Part shown: positions 43,857 to 56,973 of the stretch, in pieces
Numbering within the stretch: the stretch's first letter is position 1
Layout of the letters: each line of letters opens with the position of its first letter
Source of the DNA: Hetaerina americana
Lineage: Eukaryota > Arthropoda > Insecta > Odonata > Calopterygidae
Length of the DNA stretch: 64,000 nucleotides
Direction: 5' to 3'
Assembly (NCBI GenBank): GCA_022747635.1
Contig: JAKTNV010000119.1
Span: 744,001-808,000 of the forward strand
The notes under the pieces: model-generated
Seen by the model: the letters and a program-made list of their open reading frames with translations, nothing else
What the model was told of the DNA's origin: nothing
Databases searched by the model: none
Program-made: the position numbers and the translations under genes

Positions 43857-44190
43857 CTCTCGGCAGTGTAGTAGTAGTTTTGAGGGGAGGCGACCGACAG
43901 CTAAGGTCATTTGCGCCATAGGGGATGGATAGGAAAGGATGAAGGGTGGAGAGAAACCCGGCGTCGGCATTAGCCTACTCTTTACGAAAGGCGCCAAGAG
44001 GTCCGCAGTTTAACGTCCCATCCGACGGACGGCGTACTCACTCAAAGTGCCCTCCACAAAGCACCTCAAGTAGGGATCGAGATACCTCTGAAAAATATTC
44101 AACACCGCCGGGATTTGAACCCGATCCCTCTGGGTGGGAAGACAGTACGATAGCCACCGCACCAATCTCGATCCCCCTCGGCAGTGTAAT
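43857..44190 (-). mobile_element. tRNA-derived SINE family 3 (copy 1)
   Basis: On the minus strand the head has an A-box 'tggtgcggtggctatcg' and a B-box 'gggttcaaatcccgg' (about 44110-44165). The body 'gtatctcgatccctacttgag...', with 'ccgtcggatgggacgttaaactgcggac', is shared almost base for base with 63416-63705. The open frame on the plus strand (43946-44212) is only the SINE read backwards. Confidence 0.88.
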
Positions 44191-44219
44191 TGAGGTGGCG
44201 AAACCGAGGTAGGAATTAG

Positions 44220-45529
44220 CGGGAAAGGGCCATTAATATAAATTTTGGTTTCATTTCACGATGGAATAAATCCCACATAGTTAGACATGAAAGCTTCCAA
44301 ACAATTACTAATCACGTGCAAATTTGTAACTTGCACAATACGAAAAATCTTTCAGCAACCGAAAACTGTGATGCCATCAATCGAGAATCAACCACGGATA
44401 ACCTTTTACTGAAATTGGAATCTGTGGAAAAAATTTTAGATGGATGGATGAGGAGTCTCAAAGTTGCATTTAACATTTCAATCACAAAGCACAGAAGTAT
44501 GCGTGGAAGTGATAAATTGCAGGACTTTTCATAGCCGGCAGCTCAAAGGAAAAAAAAATGATCACTCGATCGCCATACATAAGAAAACAATGAGGAGAGA
44601 TCAAGTGATCCCGGCTGACTCAGTGAGGGGCGGGCCAATTGGCACCTGAAGCTGCTTGGCAACCGGCCAATCTCCCGTGCGTGCCCCCCATGCGCGAAAA
44701 CAATGGAATACACGTCGCTCAAATATGTCCGAAGTGTGTGTTGGCGAAGGGGGTAACGAGAGAGGATATCCAAATCAGTCCATCAAAATAGTACCACGGT
44801 CTTTACATCGCAGCGATCACCCTTTGTCTTTTTGTTCCCCAGGGAAATAACACTGCTGAAATTGAGGCAACCCACACGGTCAGGGAGAATTGACTTTCGG
44901 TTGAAATATATTATGATTATTTGCAACTAGTGCGTGTCAAGATAAAGGAGTTACAAGGAGGAAGACCAGAAATAGCACCCATCTTAGAGCGACCCTGTGA
45001 CGTCTCTCGGAAATAAAACTAAACAAAACGAACCGCGCTAATTCCACTAGTACAACAGAAATGCGAAGTAGTAAAAATAGTTTCCTTGGCAAGCACTAGG
45101 ACGCTTTGGCCAAGGATGAACTTCTCGTGCTAAAACTAGAAAATAACGAGGATAAAATAAATGCCGATAGCTTACATTTCATCCAAGGAACCAACGTGGG
45201 GGGAGTAACCGAATAATACGTAGTATAAACATCTCCTGACCCCCAAAGCTCACTAACGAATGACATAAGTTGAGCGCCAGCTTTTTTGATACTGCGCTTA
45301 TTTGTAGATGTCGGAGTCCCAAATAGGAAATATTGTGATAAAGTTCATAATCGGTATTTATCCGAGATTTGGGGCAAAATCTTTCAAACAATTCCCTAAT
45401 GTGTGCCATGAATAAATCGAGCTCCGTATTCATGTGGGACTGTGCATGTTTGCGAGTTATATACGTAAGCATTTACATACGCTAATAAATACTGAGATTA
45501 AGGGACTTGAGTTTATTCATGGTAAAATT

Positions 45530-45530
<1 letters not shown>
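44220..45530. other. No recognised gene
   Basis: Open frames of 60-97 codons (for example 45179-45472, -) match no known family. Moderately GC-rich at 44600-44720. Confidence 0.4.

Positions 45531-45534
<4 letters not shown>

Positions 45535-45584
<50 letters not shown>
45535..45584. repeat. (TA)n microsatellite (3' side of SINE copy C)
   Basis: About 24 TA repeats bounded by 'ttaaggga' and its inverse 'tcccttta'. Confidence 0.95.
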
Positions 45585-45589
<5 letters not shown>

Positions 45590-45876
45590 TAACCATAAAA
45601 ACCATAAACACAGTAATCAACCCGAAGGTCGGTTTAGTAGGTGATGGTAGAGATCACCCAGTACTAAGCCCTATACGGCGTGTGAAAATTCACACATCAG
45701 GGTAGGGGGGCCAGTTCCTTTCCCTGTGCCGGTTATGGTTTCCCAGGAAGACCTGGTACCCGAAAAATCACTTTAGCTTGGGTGGAGCTGCAGGTGCCCA
45801 GAGTGCCTTGCCCGGGAATCGAACCCGGGACCCTCCGGTCAGCAGTCCAACGCTCTACCCACTGGACTACCGCGAC

Positions 45877-45878
<2 letters not shown>
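45585..45878 (-). mobile_element. tRNA-derived SINE family 1 (copy C)
   Basis: The cleanest copy. On the minus strand: 'gggtcgcggtagtccagtgg', 'gtagagcgttggactgctga', B-box 'cccgggttcgattcccgggc', then the body found in copy B, ending '...gattactgtgtttatggtt'. The A- and B-boxes are intact and spaced as in a tRNA, but the anticodon stem pairs poorly, so it is a SINE head. (TA)n tracts lie on both sides. Confidence 0.9.
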
Positions 45879-45931
<53 letters not shown>

Positions 45932-45962
45932 GCATATTTATATGTGTGTGCGTAGGTGTATT

Positions 45963-46008
<46 letters not shown>
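45879..46008. repeat. Two (TA)n microsatellites
   Basis: TA tracts at 45879-45920 and 45965-46008, separated by about 44 bp of CA/GT-rich sequence. Confidence 0.95.
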
Positions 46009-46012
<4 letters not shown>

Positions 46013-46084
46013 GGGGAGAATCGAATTCGACAGTTTCATTCCCCATCACTATGTATTACCATACATACACACATAACAAACTAA

Positions 46085-47950
46085 ACACCTAACACTTCCT
46101 CGTTTGTTTCCCTTTATTTATACCCACTTCACGTTTTCCATCCTTCTGTACAACTGCATTTCAAAAGTTCGCAATCTACGCATATCATCATGGCTCAATA
46201 ACCATGTATTCGTGCCGTACATAACTACGCTGCATAGAAAAATTTCAGTGATGTTACTTAACGTCTTTGCTCAACTTATCTATAAACAACTGCCCTCTCC
46301 TTATGGAAGCGTCTTTGCCTAACGCAATTGTCCTCCTTATGCCCCTACTATGTGCTTGGGCCATTTTGGTCCTAACACTTCCGAGATAGGTAAAATCTTC
46401 CACTTACTCTAGTTTTTGCCCTTCTATTTAAAGGTTATCTTTGTATTTCTATTTCTGCAAAACCCCATAACCTTTGTTTTATTTACATTTATTTTTATTC
46501 TATGTCCATCAATCTGACTTTCCAATGCACTCAGCAATTCTTGCTTCGTCTTGGCTTGCTGACTGAACACCTAAAGCTTGTTCACAAGCATACCTAACTG
46601 ATTTTACGAATTCCCCGCCGACTTTCATACCTATCTCCAGTTCTTCTCATGCTTCCTTAATCCTTTCCTCCACGTATACGTTAATGAGCACAGGTGATAA
46701 TGGACAACCCTGCCTTACTCCTCTTCCTTACACTGCTCATCCGGACTCCCCGGCCCCCACTCGCACCTAAGCAGTCTGAGACTTCTAAAGATTGCGGATT
46801 AACCTTCTAAACGTCCAATCTATTCCTATTTTCTGCAATACACTCATTAATTCTTCCTAATTTACTTCATGAAACAGCTTTGCGAAATCTACTATCCAGG
46901 CGAATACGCCCTGATTGTATTCTATATTCCTCTCCATTAGTGATTCCTTCACTGCTTTGGCATCACTAGTACCTCTCCCATTCCTCAACCAAAATTGATC
47001 AGCCCGTAAGTAATTGTTTGCCCTGCACTCCATTCTTTTATCGATGATTTTGAGAACCACAATAACAGCAGCCTGAAAACTTTCCATTCCGTATTCCTCA
47101 TATATGGCTGTCTTTCACTTATTTGGGATAGGAACTAAGGCTGATCTAAGGTAGTCTTCTGCCCAAGTTCCTCCCTCATCATTTTTAAGAATTGGCAAAT
47201 AAAAACTTTTCCTCTTACCTTTTTCTAAAGAAAAGGAAAAAGGTTAGAGGAAGACTTCCTTTAGACTCAAGGTAGTTCCGCTAAATATGTTGCCCACCTC
47301 TACTGCCATATTTGATTTCAATTTCCTAGATGCTCTTTCTATCTCGCCATCGAGTCAGCCCGGACCTGAGCTCTAATTATATGCGTCATATTTTCCCTTA
47401 ATGTCTGACCTTGCTGTCCTAATTCTTTCCCGTGAAGTTCTACTATATATACCTTCTCTTAGATCTTTTCTCGTTCGACTAATATTTTTCATGACATATC
47501 TTAGGTTTTCCCCTTTTGCTTCCTGTGTAATGCACCAATTTCACCCTTCCTTTGTCAATTTCCCATATCCTCGCACTGCATCTTTCACAATGCTACTTTT
47601 ACTCTATGTGCTACCAACCTCAGATCAATGTTTTACTCTTCACACTTTCTTCTGCCTAATTCTGTATGCACATTTTTTCATTTCCTTCTCTCGTCTATTT
47701 TTATAATCATCTCGACCGCAACCCATGGTTTCCTTACCCTTTTCCTATTTAAAGCTCCTATAGTCTCCTTTGAGACTTTTTATTATCCTATTTTTATTTG
47801 TTCCCGTTCTCCCTCTATGGTACCCAGCTCCTTGTCCTCAATCAGAAAACTCTCTACAGCCTGCTGACACTCCTCCATTGTCGTTCCTATTAATTCTCCT
47901 AAATTTAATTTTATATAAGTAAAGTTCTATGCACGTTAAGCGTGTGCTGG
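46085..47950 (-). mobile_element. Non-LTR retrotransposon relic (longest LINE copy)
   Basis: Read on the minus strand: 'LRSALVPIPNK' (about 47150), 'KIIDKRMECRANNYLRADQFWLRNGRGTSDA' and 'SLMERNIEYNQGVFAWIVDFAKLFHEVN' (47087-46857; RT boxes equivalent to 'eQFGFRkGkGTrDAi' and 'vDfeKAFDrVn'). Then 'GHRIKINVNKTKVMGFCRNRNTKI' (about 46480), and 'VVMYGTNTWLLSHDDMRRLRTFEMQLYRRMENVKW' (46240-46110). Same family as the fragments at 29.7-31.1 and 34.8-35.25 kb. Many frameshifts, no intact catalytic domain. Confidence 0.87.
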
Positions 47951-47954
47951 ATGA

Positions 47955-50755
47955 CATACCTATATTCTGTTTTCTAATCTATTTGTCACTTCAGCGACTG
48001 AATCATAAACACAATTTCACCGAAATTATGCCCTTTTAACTCTTACGAGAATTCTCTTCCGCTGAACGATTTGGTTTTTAATACATTTGGTTTGGCGTTA
48101 AATATCAATTAGCAAAATAAATTATAAAACCTAAATGGTAAAAATGTATCCTAATCAAAGTTCAGGGTTACTCGAAATTTAATTTTTTTAATGGAACGGA
48201 TTAACAATTAACGCAAGGTTGCGCCTCCTTGTAAGATAATTGAGGCGCTCATACACTTCTGTGCCCATGGAAATTAAAATTAGCCTAGGCTAGCATTCCT
48301 CTAACTTTTGGATGGGCAGCTATTGGCTAGTAAGTCTGCTGGCATCGTGCCTCTTTTAATTTTCAAAACAAGTCGACGTCTAGTTTTGCTGAAATTTTGC
48401 TTTTTCAGTATTTGTAAATCAAAAAATTTTTTAACTCAAAAAATAGGGAAAAACATTCTGGAAATCCCAAGAGTCATTCTCAAGGATGTTGTAAATGATC
48501 GTGTTGCAAGATGACGACACTATGCTTGACGAGGATTGGAAGTAACCCCGAGAGCTCGGAAATTCGCACCAAGAACTATCCCTTCTTCTCTCGACCTCAA
48601 GATAATCTACGTGGCTCAGTATTTTCGCATGGTCTGTGAGAGCAGTCAAAAAGTGGGCATTAAATTACAAACCTCTACCTTTTGCGAGAAGTGGGCGAGG
48701 AGGGAAATCTATGACGTGTTTACGGTTGCTGCGGAGAAAACTGAATACTTAAATGTGGAATAAATGTGTCGGTTCGTCGCCGATTAATCACACGATTTTG
48801 GCGCAGAAGCATTTCCAGTTCCGAATATAACTTATATCACAAGACTCTTAGAAGTAACATGAATCCCTCCAGCAATGAAACTAATCTCCATAACACTCCG
48901 AAAATATGGGAAGAAATTGCAGTGCATAATTCACTCGTGCCAACATTGCCTTCGAGCACCGACACTAGAGAGGATATTAGTCGAATTAGAATATTAATTG
49001 AACCGGAAAAGATCTAAGAGAGATGGAAGGTATATATATAGAAGAACTTCACGGAAAAGTTATTGACACGTTTTCTGGGATGCAAGGGCGCGTCGCTGGG
49101 CGGTTCTCGCGAACGGAAATGTAAATTTGTATTACAAGTTTCAACGGATAAACACATCGTGTCTGCATCAATATACAATCAAACATGAATTTTTACGTTT
49201 TTTTCAGTCATTTAATCTTTCCCAGATATTTCTAAGAGAGAAACTATTTTAAGCAATGTGAATAATTCACTACCTCATCGAGAACCTAGCAGCTCTTTTC
49301 TGTTATCAAAGCCCATTATAGAAAATTGGCAATATTATGACATAATTTTTTAGGTTATTTGGCAAAATACCTTATAGAGGTTGATTATAACAAATTAAAT
49401 AATTAACCTTTCCGTTTTAAAATTTTTGCTGCATCTTAAAGCTTAAAAGATGTCCTTAATTGCATTGATTGTAAAACGATTGTTGTAGTGTGGATGAATA
49501 TAATTTGCGTATCAGATGGAAAATCCATAGTTACATCGAATGGAACAAAAATAATGTCATGAAGCCAAATGGCTAACCCCAGCAGGATGGATGTGGATAC
49601 CCATGGACTGTCGCCACTGTCGGACGAAGTTCATCTTTCCTCACACCCCTCCCCAACATCCTTTCCTTCTTATTACCTCCCCTCTTCATAATAACTAGGC
49701 TATACTAGAATACTAGTAAATACCTACGAAATATATAACTATAATAACAATGAGAAAGTCCCACGTTAAAGATCGGTTCCCGAGGTTTAAAAGCCCAACG
49801 CTCCGGAGGCTGGTTTCAGAAAATATACGAAACCCATCGGTGTGACGTCAACCCTACCAATAAATTACGCTCACCTCGAGCTGTTGATATTCCTCCCTAC
49901 AGCCGTCGAATAGAATTGAAATCTCGTCAAACCGTACGAAAATTGATGCAACCTTTTGAAAGGTAAGGGTATACAAACAATATTCACTATAAAAACGCTT
50001 CTTTGCAAGAAAAATATTGTTGCACTTAATCGGTTCTCCTACAATACAGGTTTTAGGCAAATGAGATAATGCATTCCAGTTATCTAATGGACGAACATTT
50101 CTTGGCAAAATCTCAAACTATTAAACGTTGTTTAGACCCTTTTTGCAGCTAATAGTAAACATCAGTCAAGTTTACCATTTCAATTTTTTATCCTAAGCTA
50201 ATAGTAAAAACTTGAAAGGAATTACAATTATAAGAACAAGTAAAATTAGCTGGCATAAAATATCGCAAATACTTCGTATTGAAAAATGCAGATAGAAAAA
50301 AAATAAACGATACTTTCCAATTATCTATATACGCTCAAGAGCCCCAATCTCTTAAGCGCAAAGTGTGTTCCAATTGCGTCCGCCACGTCATCTGGGCTAG
50401 ACACGTTGAAACAGATGTTCACCGTGCTTTATCTGCGCCATCAGACGTCATCCTTTAACGGCAGAAATATTTGTAGGAAGTGATGGAAAAATGGCAGACT
50501 TTCTGCGTATATTATTAAAGCATCTTACAACTCAATAACATGATCAGGAATTACCTGAATCAAGGTATTGTTACGACTCCATTTGAATACTTTTCACTAG
50601 GACCAAATCTTAGTAATCCTTAATGAATACTTTATTTTGGTCTTCGTGAAGGGCCAATTATGTAGGAATTCTTATAAGATTGCGCCTCGTCAAAACAACT
50701 CCAAAATCACAATCTATTATACTTCCGCAAACGTGAAGTGACCAAAATCCAGAAC
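47955..50755. other. No recognised gene
   Basis: Consecutive plus-strand open frames at 48308-48514, 48536-48763 and 48766-49017 could be a decayed coding unit, but I recognise no domain. The remainder is AT-rich. Confidence 0.35.
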
Positions 50756-50757
50756 TA

Positions 50758-51672
50758 AAGGGTGCGTACAATAGGTATCGGGACTGGTTCCAAAAATCAA
50801 AATGTATTGCAGTAATCATTACAATTACCTAATAACCTTCAAAATGCATTCCTCCTGCATCGATACACTTAGTTCGGCGCGTCTGCCACTCGTCAAAAGC
50901 CCGGTGGAAGTCGGTTTCCGGAATACTGTTGAGAGCCTTTGTCGTTGCCGCTTGAACAGCCTCGATGGACTCAAACCGATATCCTTTGAGCTCATGTTGA
51001 GCTATTTTTTGAGAGAATAACATTGTAGAGAAAATCTTCATCTTCCTGGACGCAGTCCAAAATTTCTTGCGAAATTTTCACCCGCGACAGTTAGTGTTCC
51101 TCGCTCCCGACTTTCGGTGACAGCTCCGCGCACACTTTCCTCATCGCAAGATCCTCTGTTACGATGGTGTGGACGGTTCCGACTGAAAGGCCGGTCTCCT
51201 CACTGATAAGGGCAATGGTTAAACGCCTGTCAGAGTCCAAAACTTTTTTTCACTTTTGCTACCTGAGCATCGATTTGAGCGGTCGTCGGGCGTCCGACGC
51301 GGTGCTCATCTTCGACGAGCTCTCGGCCTTCCTCCAACATGTTGTGCCACCCAAAAACTCTTGTGTTGCTTAAGGCATCATCCCCATAAGCCTGTTGAAT
51401 GAGTTCAAGGGTTTCCGACGCGGGTTTCCCGAGTTAAATGCAAAACGCCACAGCGTAGCGTTGTTCGACGGCGCGCTCCATGCTGGACACCACAAACAAT
51501 CACTCTTCATAAAAATCCACCTTTTGTCTCAACGCTTGTCCGGAGGTGACTGAACTAAAGTGCGCTTGAGTGGTGGGGGACCCCTCTACTGAGCCGACCG
51601 GTCTGAACCCCATCCACCGCTCCGTCGAGGCTACAGCGAACCAGTCACGATACTTATTGTACGGACGCTGTC
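50758..51672 (-). mobile_element. Internally deleted mariner (family A, copy 2)
   Basis: Terminal inverted repeats at 50758-50790 and 51640-51672 match those of copy 1 (7.83 kb), and the transposase lies on the minus strand. The N-terminal part reads as in copy 1 (GLSVGTVHTIVTEDLAMRKVCAEL). The internal join falls at the corresponding place (about 51010-51030). The C-terminus is then clean: HELKGYRFESIEAVQAATTKALNSIPETDFHRAFDEWQTRRTKCIDAGGMHFEGY. The catalytic middle is missing. Confidence 0.9.
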
Positions 51673-51679
51673 TTATCTT

Positions 51680-54600
51680 AATGGCCACCCTACTCGAAGA
51701 CGAATTTCCGTGACGGAGGAGGAAAATGCTATTTTTTAATATTTAACTTGCTGAAAATGCTTTTTAATTGATTTTTAGAATTGTCAATTTTTGAAAATGC
51801 CGTAATCAAGCCAGTTCAAGCATTTAAATAATCACTCTGGAGAATATTTGGCAAGGAGACATACTTTCCCTCAATTAATTAACACAATTATTTGAAAACT
51901 TGTAATGGTGTTAATTTTTAAGGTGAAATCGAATAAGAGGAACGGATTGTCAAAGCTATAGCAAGTAACATTCCCGTGTAATCATTTGCTAAACAATCGG
52001 GAAACTCCAACTGCAAGTTACTATTCAAATTAAGATAATAGATAAGTGTTGTAGACTGTTAATAATTACCAGTCATGCTTTAGATTTTCTGGCAGGTTAA
52101 AAAATATGTATTCTTTAGCTCTAGCACCAATGTGATCATTATAAATGTCACTTATTCATCCTCTCTTGATCTTTCCTCACGAAATGACGGGATATTTAAA
52201 AAATTCAGCGTAGATGCGTTCCAATCGTAACCATGAGTTCATTGTCTTCCATCAGCGGCGATCTACCGAGGTTGATTGCAAAACACCCAAACATATCATC
52301 TTCTTCCAAGCGTCATAAATATCAGCCAGATATCAATGAAAGTGCTTTGGAATTATAAATTTCTTTCAGAACCACAAGGTTAGCTTGTCAGAAATTTTAC
52401 TTAAACATTGAATGAATGCATGGGTGCATGCAAATTTGAATTTCAATTAGCATATCCTTCATTGAAAGTCTTGAGTGCATTATGGGTTTTTCATATTTTT
52501 GAAATATCTGCGGTTAAAAAGCATCCAGCATCTTTAAACGGCGTAAATAGGGTAAAGGGAGAGGAAGATGAGGCGTATTACTTGTCGGCCGCTGCGATTT
52601 GAATTGGCTCGGGAGGATTGTGGGCGGAGGATTATCCTCATGACTCCACTCCCGGCGGGGCTTGAGCGAAAAGGGGCTGGCACGCAATGGCGAACACGTG
52701 CGGCTTTACGGCCATCGTGAACGAGCCAGCTCTTGAAAAACGTCATGGCTGCAAGGAAGCCACCGAAATCAAGGGAGCCGAGCTAAGATAGTTTCCAGAT
52801 CAAATGTTTATACACAGAAATATATCACAACAAGGTTGAATTCCATAAGTATATAAGATAAAATACTTGCATCTGACATGATGATACATAAATAATAAGT
52901 GCCGGTAATTAGTCGGTAGTATTCGACGACAAAACATTCACAAATGACGAAGTTGAAATAGACTCAGTTTTTAAAAAAAAATTGCCAAAACTTGAAAAGG
53001 AATTTTAATTGCGAGTGGAGAATATGTTAAAGAGTCATTAAGGATAACAGTAGCAAACTCTATAAGTTAAACATCGGCATTACATTGGGAAAAAAATGTT
53101 TACAATGGAATAAATAAATTTAGAGAAAATACTTTTCAGGTCAGTTCTCAGACGGTTTAGCATAAAATTATCACCCCAGCCCCATCAACACCTCAAAATA
53201 TTCGAACTCAATTTTAGCTCATTCAAGTTTATCTGCTGTATGTGGAAAAATGATCACTGAATTTTTCTTAAACATGACGTGTGTTTAATAAAAGAAAACT
53301 AGCCCAATTTCCAGTTTTTATAAAGAGGAGGACGATTTAAATGACATTTAAAAGGCTTCTCATCCATTTTCAAGTTCGCAAAACTTCAGAAACGGGAAAT
53401 GGAAGCCACGGGATCATCCCATTAGCAGTCAAGAGCGGTCTGAGAATGGCGAGGCACTTCAATTGAGGTAAGCCTTACTCTCATCCAGGGAGCGTTCGTG
53501 ATCTTACCGGCGATGATGAATCTTCAAGCCTGGCGTAAGAAATTAGCCTGACCCGGGACAGAAGACCCGAATCTGCCTTCATCCCCGCGCCTTGTCTTTC
53601 CTCCCTTTTCGCTACGTCGACAAGAGGAAAGAATTTTCTAATGCTCCCAAGCCTCGGGCTGCACTGTCACGGACGAGATAGTAACAGAAAAATGTGGCAG
53701 TGGACGATTGAAATGATCATTCTTTGCTTGGTTAATCAAATTCCTCATTCTTTACTGACTAACATTATATGTGCTGAAAGTCTTAGTGTGAGTTTAACAT
53801 TTTTCGTACATAAATTCTCATGGTGACTATCAAGGTTCGGAAAATAAACTGCTTATTTCTCAGTAAGTTACCCAAAGGGTGTGATAACGGATGCTGGGGG
53901 ATGAGCCGAAAATAGCTGCGGAAACAGTTTCACGAGAAGAGCATTAAAATATTACTGTTCCGTGAGGGGAGAGGAGTGAACAAAATGGATGTATGATAAA
54001 ATGGGCAGGTTTTGTGATCAGAGCAAACTAGTCGTAAAATCTAATGAATAAGTTGCCTATTGTCTCTGGAAAAGTGTTTTATTCTTTTGAAGCACGATCA
54101 GTTCGTCGTAATTCGTTTTAACGTCATAAAGCGTTGTAAAAGGAAATCTATTTATAAGTAAAGACCTCAAAGGTTCTAAATGACCCTTTTTTATTTTCCA
54201 ATAATCTATTTAAATTGCCTACCTACCCCGGACGTACACTGTAGGTTACATAAATAGCAATGATTAATAACTCCTAGACAATAAAGGCTAACGGTGAGCG
54301 CATTAAATATTTGGCCATAGAACAGTTAACTTTAAATTTTAAGGCTTCCATGATTTAAACTTGTCCCATCTAAATTTTTATCGAGTCACTTAAAATGTTT
54401 ATGGAAACTGAAATCTGCCAATGCAGGCATCTGCCATTACGAGAATATTACAACAGGAGCCTTAAGCAATTTTCCACAGGGTAACTTCTGCTAGGACAAT
54501 GTTGAAGGTGTCTTCCTCCAAGAGCAAGAAGGAAACTGCATAGTCAGCAATCTTGGGATGAGCATTCCCCACAAAACCATTTAAAGGCGTGAAAGTGAAG

Positions 54601-54940
54601 AATTATCGAAGAGGAATGTCATAAAGGTACGAAATTTGCCACTTAATTGTATAAAATGAAACTAATTTTCGGGGGTTATATAAAATTTAGGCCTAATTTA
54701 CAAATAAGATTAGCTTTAGAAAACAAAGGAGTCGTGAAATAGCTTGAAAAAATTGACACCCTTGTTAATTATGTGTCACCTATTCTATGACTTGGAAAGT
54801 TCAACACAGAATTCTCAAAAGATCATGAAAAGGAACTTACGTATGTCTCATTGAACAAAAATTGCTATGCTTTCCTCTTTGTGTTCCTTGTGCTCAAGCT
54901 ATCGGACTTGCGGAGCGTACCAAGTTGAATCAGGGATTTT
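51680..54940. other. No recognised gene
   Basis: 3.2 kb of AT-rich sequence with a GC-richer patch at 52560-52760 (unsupported open frame 52534-52746, -). No repeats that I can name. Confidence 0.4.
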
Positions 54941-54954
54941 TAGCTGAATCATGC

Positions 54955-55015
54955 AATCAGCGGTCAACGTTTCGACTGCTAACTCTGCCATCATCCTCAG
55001 GGGTTCGAGTCACTG
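54955..55015 (-). mobile_element. PLE-type terminal fragment with hammerhead-like core
   Basis: Minus strand: CTGAGGATGATGGCAGAG...TTAGCAGTCGAAACGTTGACCGCTGAT. A near CTGATGA core, a stem-capable segment and an intact CGAAAC followed by GTTGACC recall the ends of insect Penelope-like repeats. No coding part was recognised next to it. Confidence 0.4.
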
Positions 55016-55019
55016 GTGT

Positions 55020-56970
55020 AATCTAATTATTTGGAACCTTATTAAGCCAGTTACTTATCTGTCTTCTAGTAGAAATTGAAAGATTTCAAAAATTGTTTTA
55101 AAAGTCAAAATGTATCCCTCTCCTTGAAATTATTAGTCCAATATTATTTTTAATGGAAACTACATGTTTACAAGTATTTTCATGCCTTCATAAATGTTAA
55201 TGACTAAATGAAACTCTATTGAAATCATTTTTCTTCGCATAACTATTGAATCCCTGTTTTACCACGCCAGCTAGAGAAAAGGAAGATGACATATGTCCTA
55301 TCCATCTATAAAGTGGATTTTTTAGAATAAAAATGAAAATTAAAAGTTTAAATCCACAAGAAAATGCAAATTGGTGTAAAAAACATTTTAAAAAACTTGC
55401 TTTAAGGCTTTGAGTTTCTTGTTGTTCCACTATCATCCCCATTTTGCTCAAATTTACGTTACCCTAATTACTTTGTGGAATATAAACTCGGTACTTATTT
55501 GCTCAGCATCCAGTTTCTCCCCTATTTCTATCAGTATTCTCTAAAAGTAGAGGTGTGGAACTGGATTTTCCTTTATGCTAGCATCAACCTCATAGGTTTT
55601 ATCGCTTTACTCCATATATAAATTAAAAATAAAAATCCACGAAAAGCTGTGTGAAAGGTTTTAATGCGATCTCATTCTAAATTAAATTTATTAGTAATAA
55701 AGGGTACGCGTCTTCACTGACCATATTAGCTCTACAAAAGCCAACAACACAATGCATTCACCTGTTCTTTTTGGCAACACTAAAATCGGAGACGAACAAG
55801 AATTGGACAGGTATCTCTGTCCGCTAACATATCCTCCACCGGAGCATTTATGATTTTCTGTCGCTTGACACGGTACAGTACAGTGCTCTACTGACGTATC
55901 GTCCTCTAATACATTTCGCTGTCTTAACACCACACTGATCCTCCCAGAACTCACTCAAAACCCTTAAATTTTGAGTCCTTACCGGAAGAGCATCTCCTCT
56001 GTATTTTCCGCCAACCCCTCCCCCAACAGAACACAACGACAAACAACCTGCTCCCTCACACTCTCCTCCAATTACCCATGAAAGGTGACTGAATGTCTCT
56101 TCTTTTGGGAAAATGCTACTTCCCGTCTTTCCGCTATTCGAGCAGAAAAATAGCATGTTTTAAACTTGCCCTGTGTCCTCGCAGGATACCAGTACCTAGC
56201 ACCACACCTTTAGGATGCTCGAGCACAAATGGAGCATCTAACGGAGATAAGTTTCCAACCCAATATTGATCAAAGATTGAGTGGCGTCTGAGGCTGGTCA
56301 CTCCCTACCTTAAACCTGTGTTCGTGTATCTACAAACATCTTGGAAGATGCACGTGAAGTACTTCAAAACGCATGCTTTGGCTCGACCGTCATTTAGCTC
56401 TTCACGGTTTGTAAACTCTCATCCAAACCGTTATCCAGGTCTTAAATCCTGTTCCGTAATTAAACGGACAATGTGACCCTCGGAGCAATTCTCTCAACTG
56501 GGTTGAGCTCTCGAACCGACTCTCCAATTACGCAATGCCCGAGTGCTGCCTTCCCCTGCAATAAGTCTGGGAATATCCTCCGCATACCTTCGTCAGAAAC
56601 CGCATTTGTGACCCCCCCCCCTGGACAATACTCAAATCGTTCCCAAAAGGATACGCAACTCTAACTCTCTTCCCGCAATATTATCAGCGCCCTCTCACCC
56701 GCAGGTTTCAACAAATCCCATGTATTACGCACGAGACTTCCCCACGTCCTCCGTAACAGAGTGAACTAACCTCTTCAAACGTCTTTCAAAGACGAAGAAT
56801 CGAGTCCTTGATGATATTTTTACCGCTTCCTTTAGCATAATTACGCATTATTAAAGTAAAATTCGTCAAAATTATCTCCTGTAGTAAAGTAAGTTAAGAA
56901 ACGGTTCAAATCTTATCTCGGATGCTATCTTATCTTATTAATCCGAGATCCATCGAATAATAATACGTTC
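55020..56970. other. No recognised gene
   Basis: AT-rich to 55700, then GC-richer and cytosine-rich to 56780 with unsupported frames on both strands. Confidence 0.4.
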
Positions 56971-56973
56971 ATA

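Noticed and set aside
43946..44212. Frames starting MERNPASA at 43.9 and 63.5 kb as a conserved protein pair
   Set aside because: Both are antisense readings of SINE family 3; similarity is of DNA, and the tRNA-like B-box lies inside.
45800..45878. Functional tRNA gene (also 17290-17368, 44110-44165, 39160-39205)
   Set aside because: A- and B-boxes are present, but the anticodon stems pair poorly and a SINE body is attached to each head.
45778..46092. Frame with [19 protein letters not shown] followed by Tyr-Ile repeats
   Set aside because: This is a tRNA-derived SINE read in antisense, running into (TA)n.
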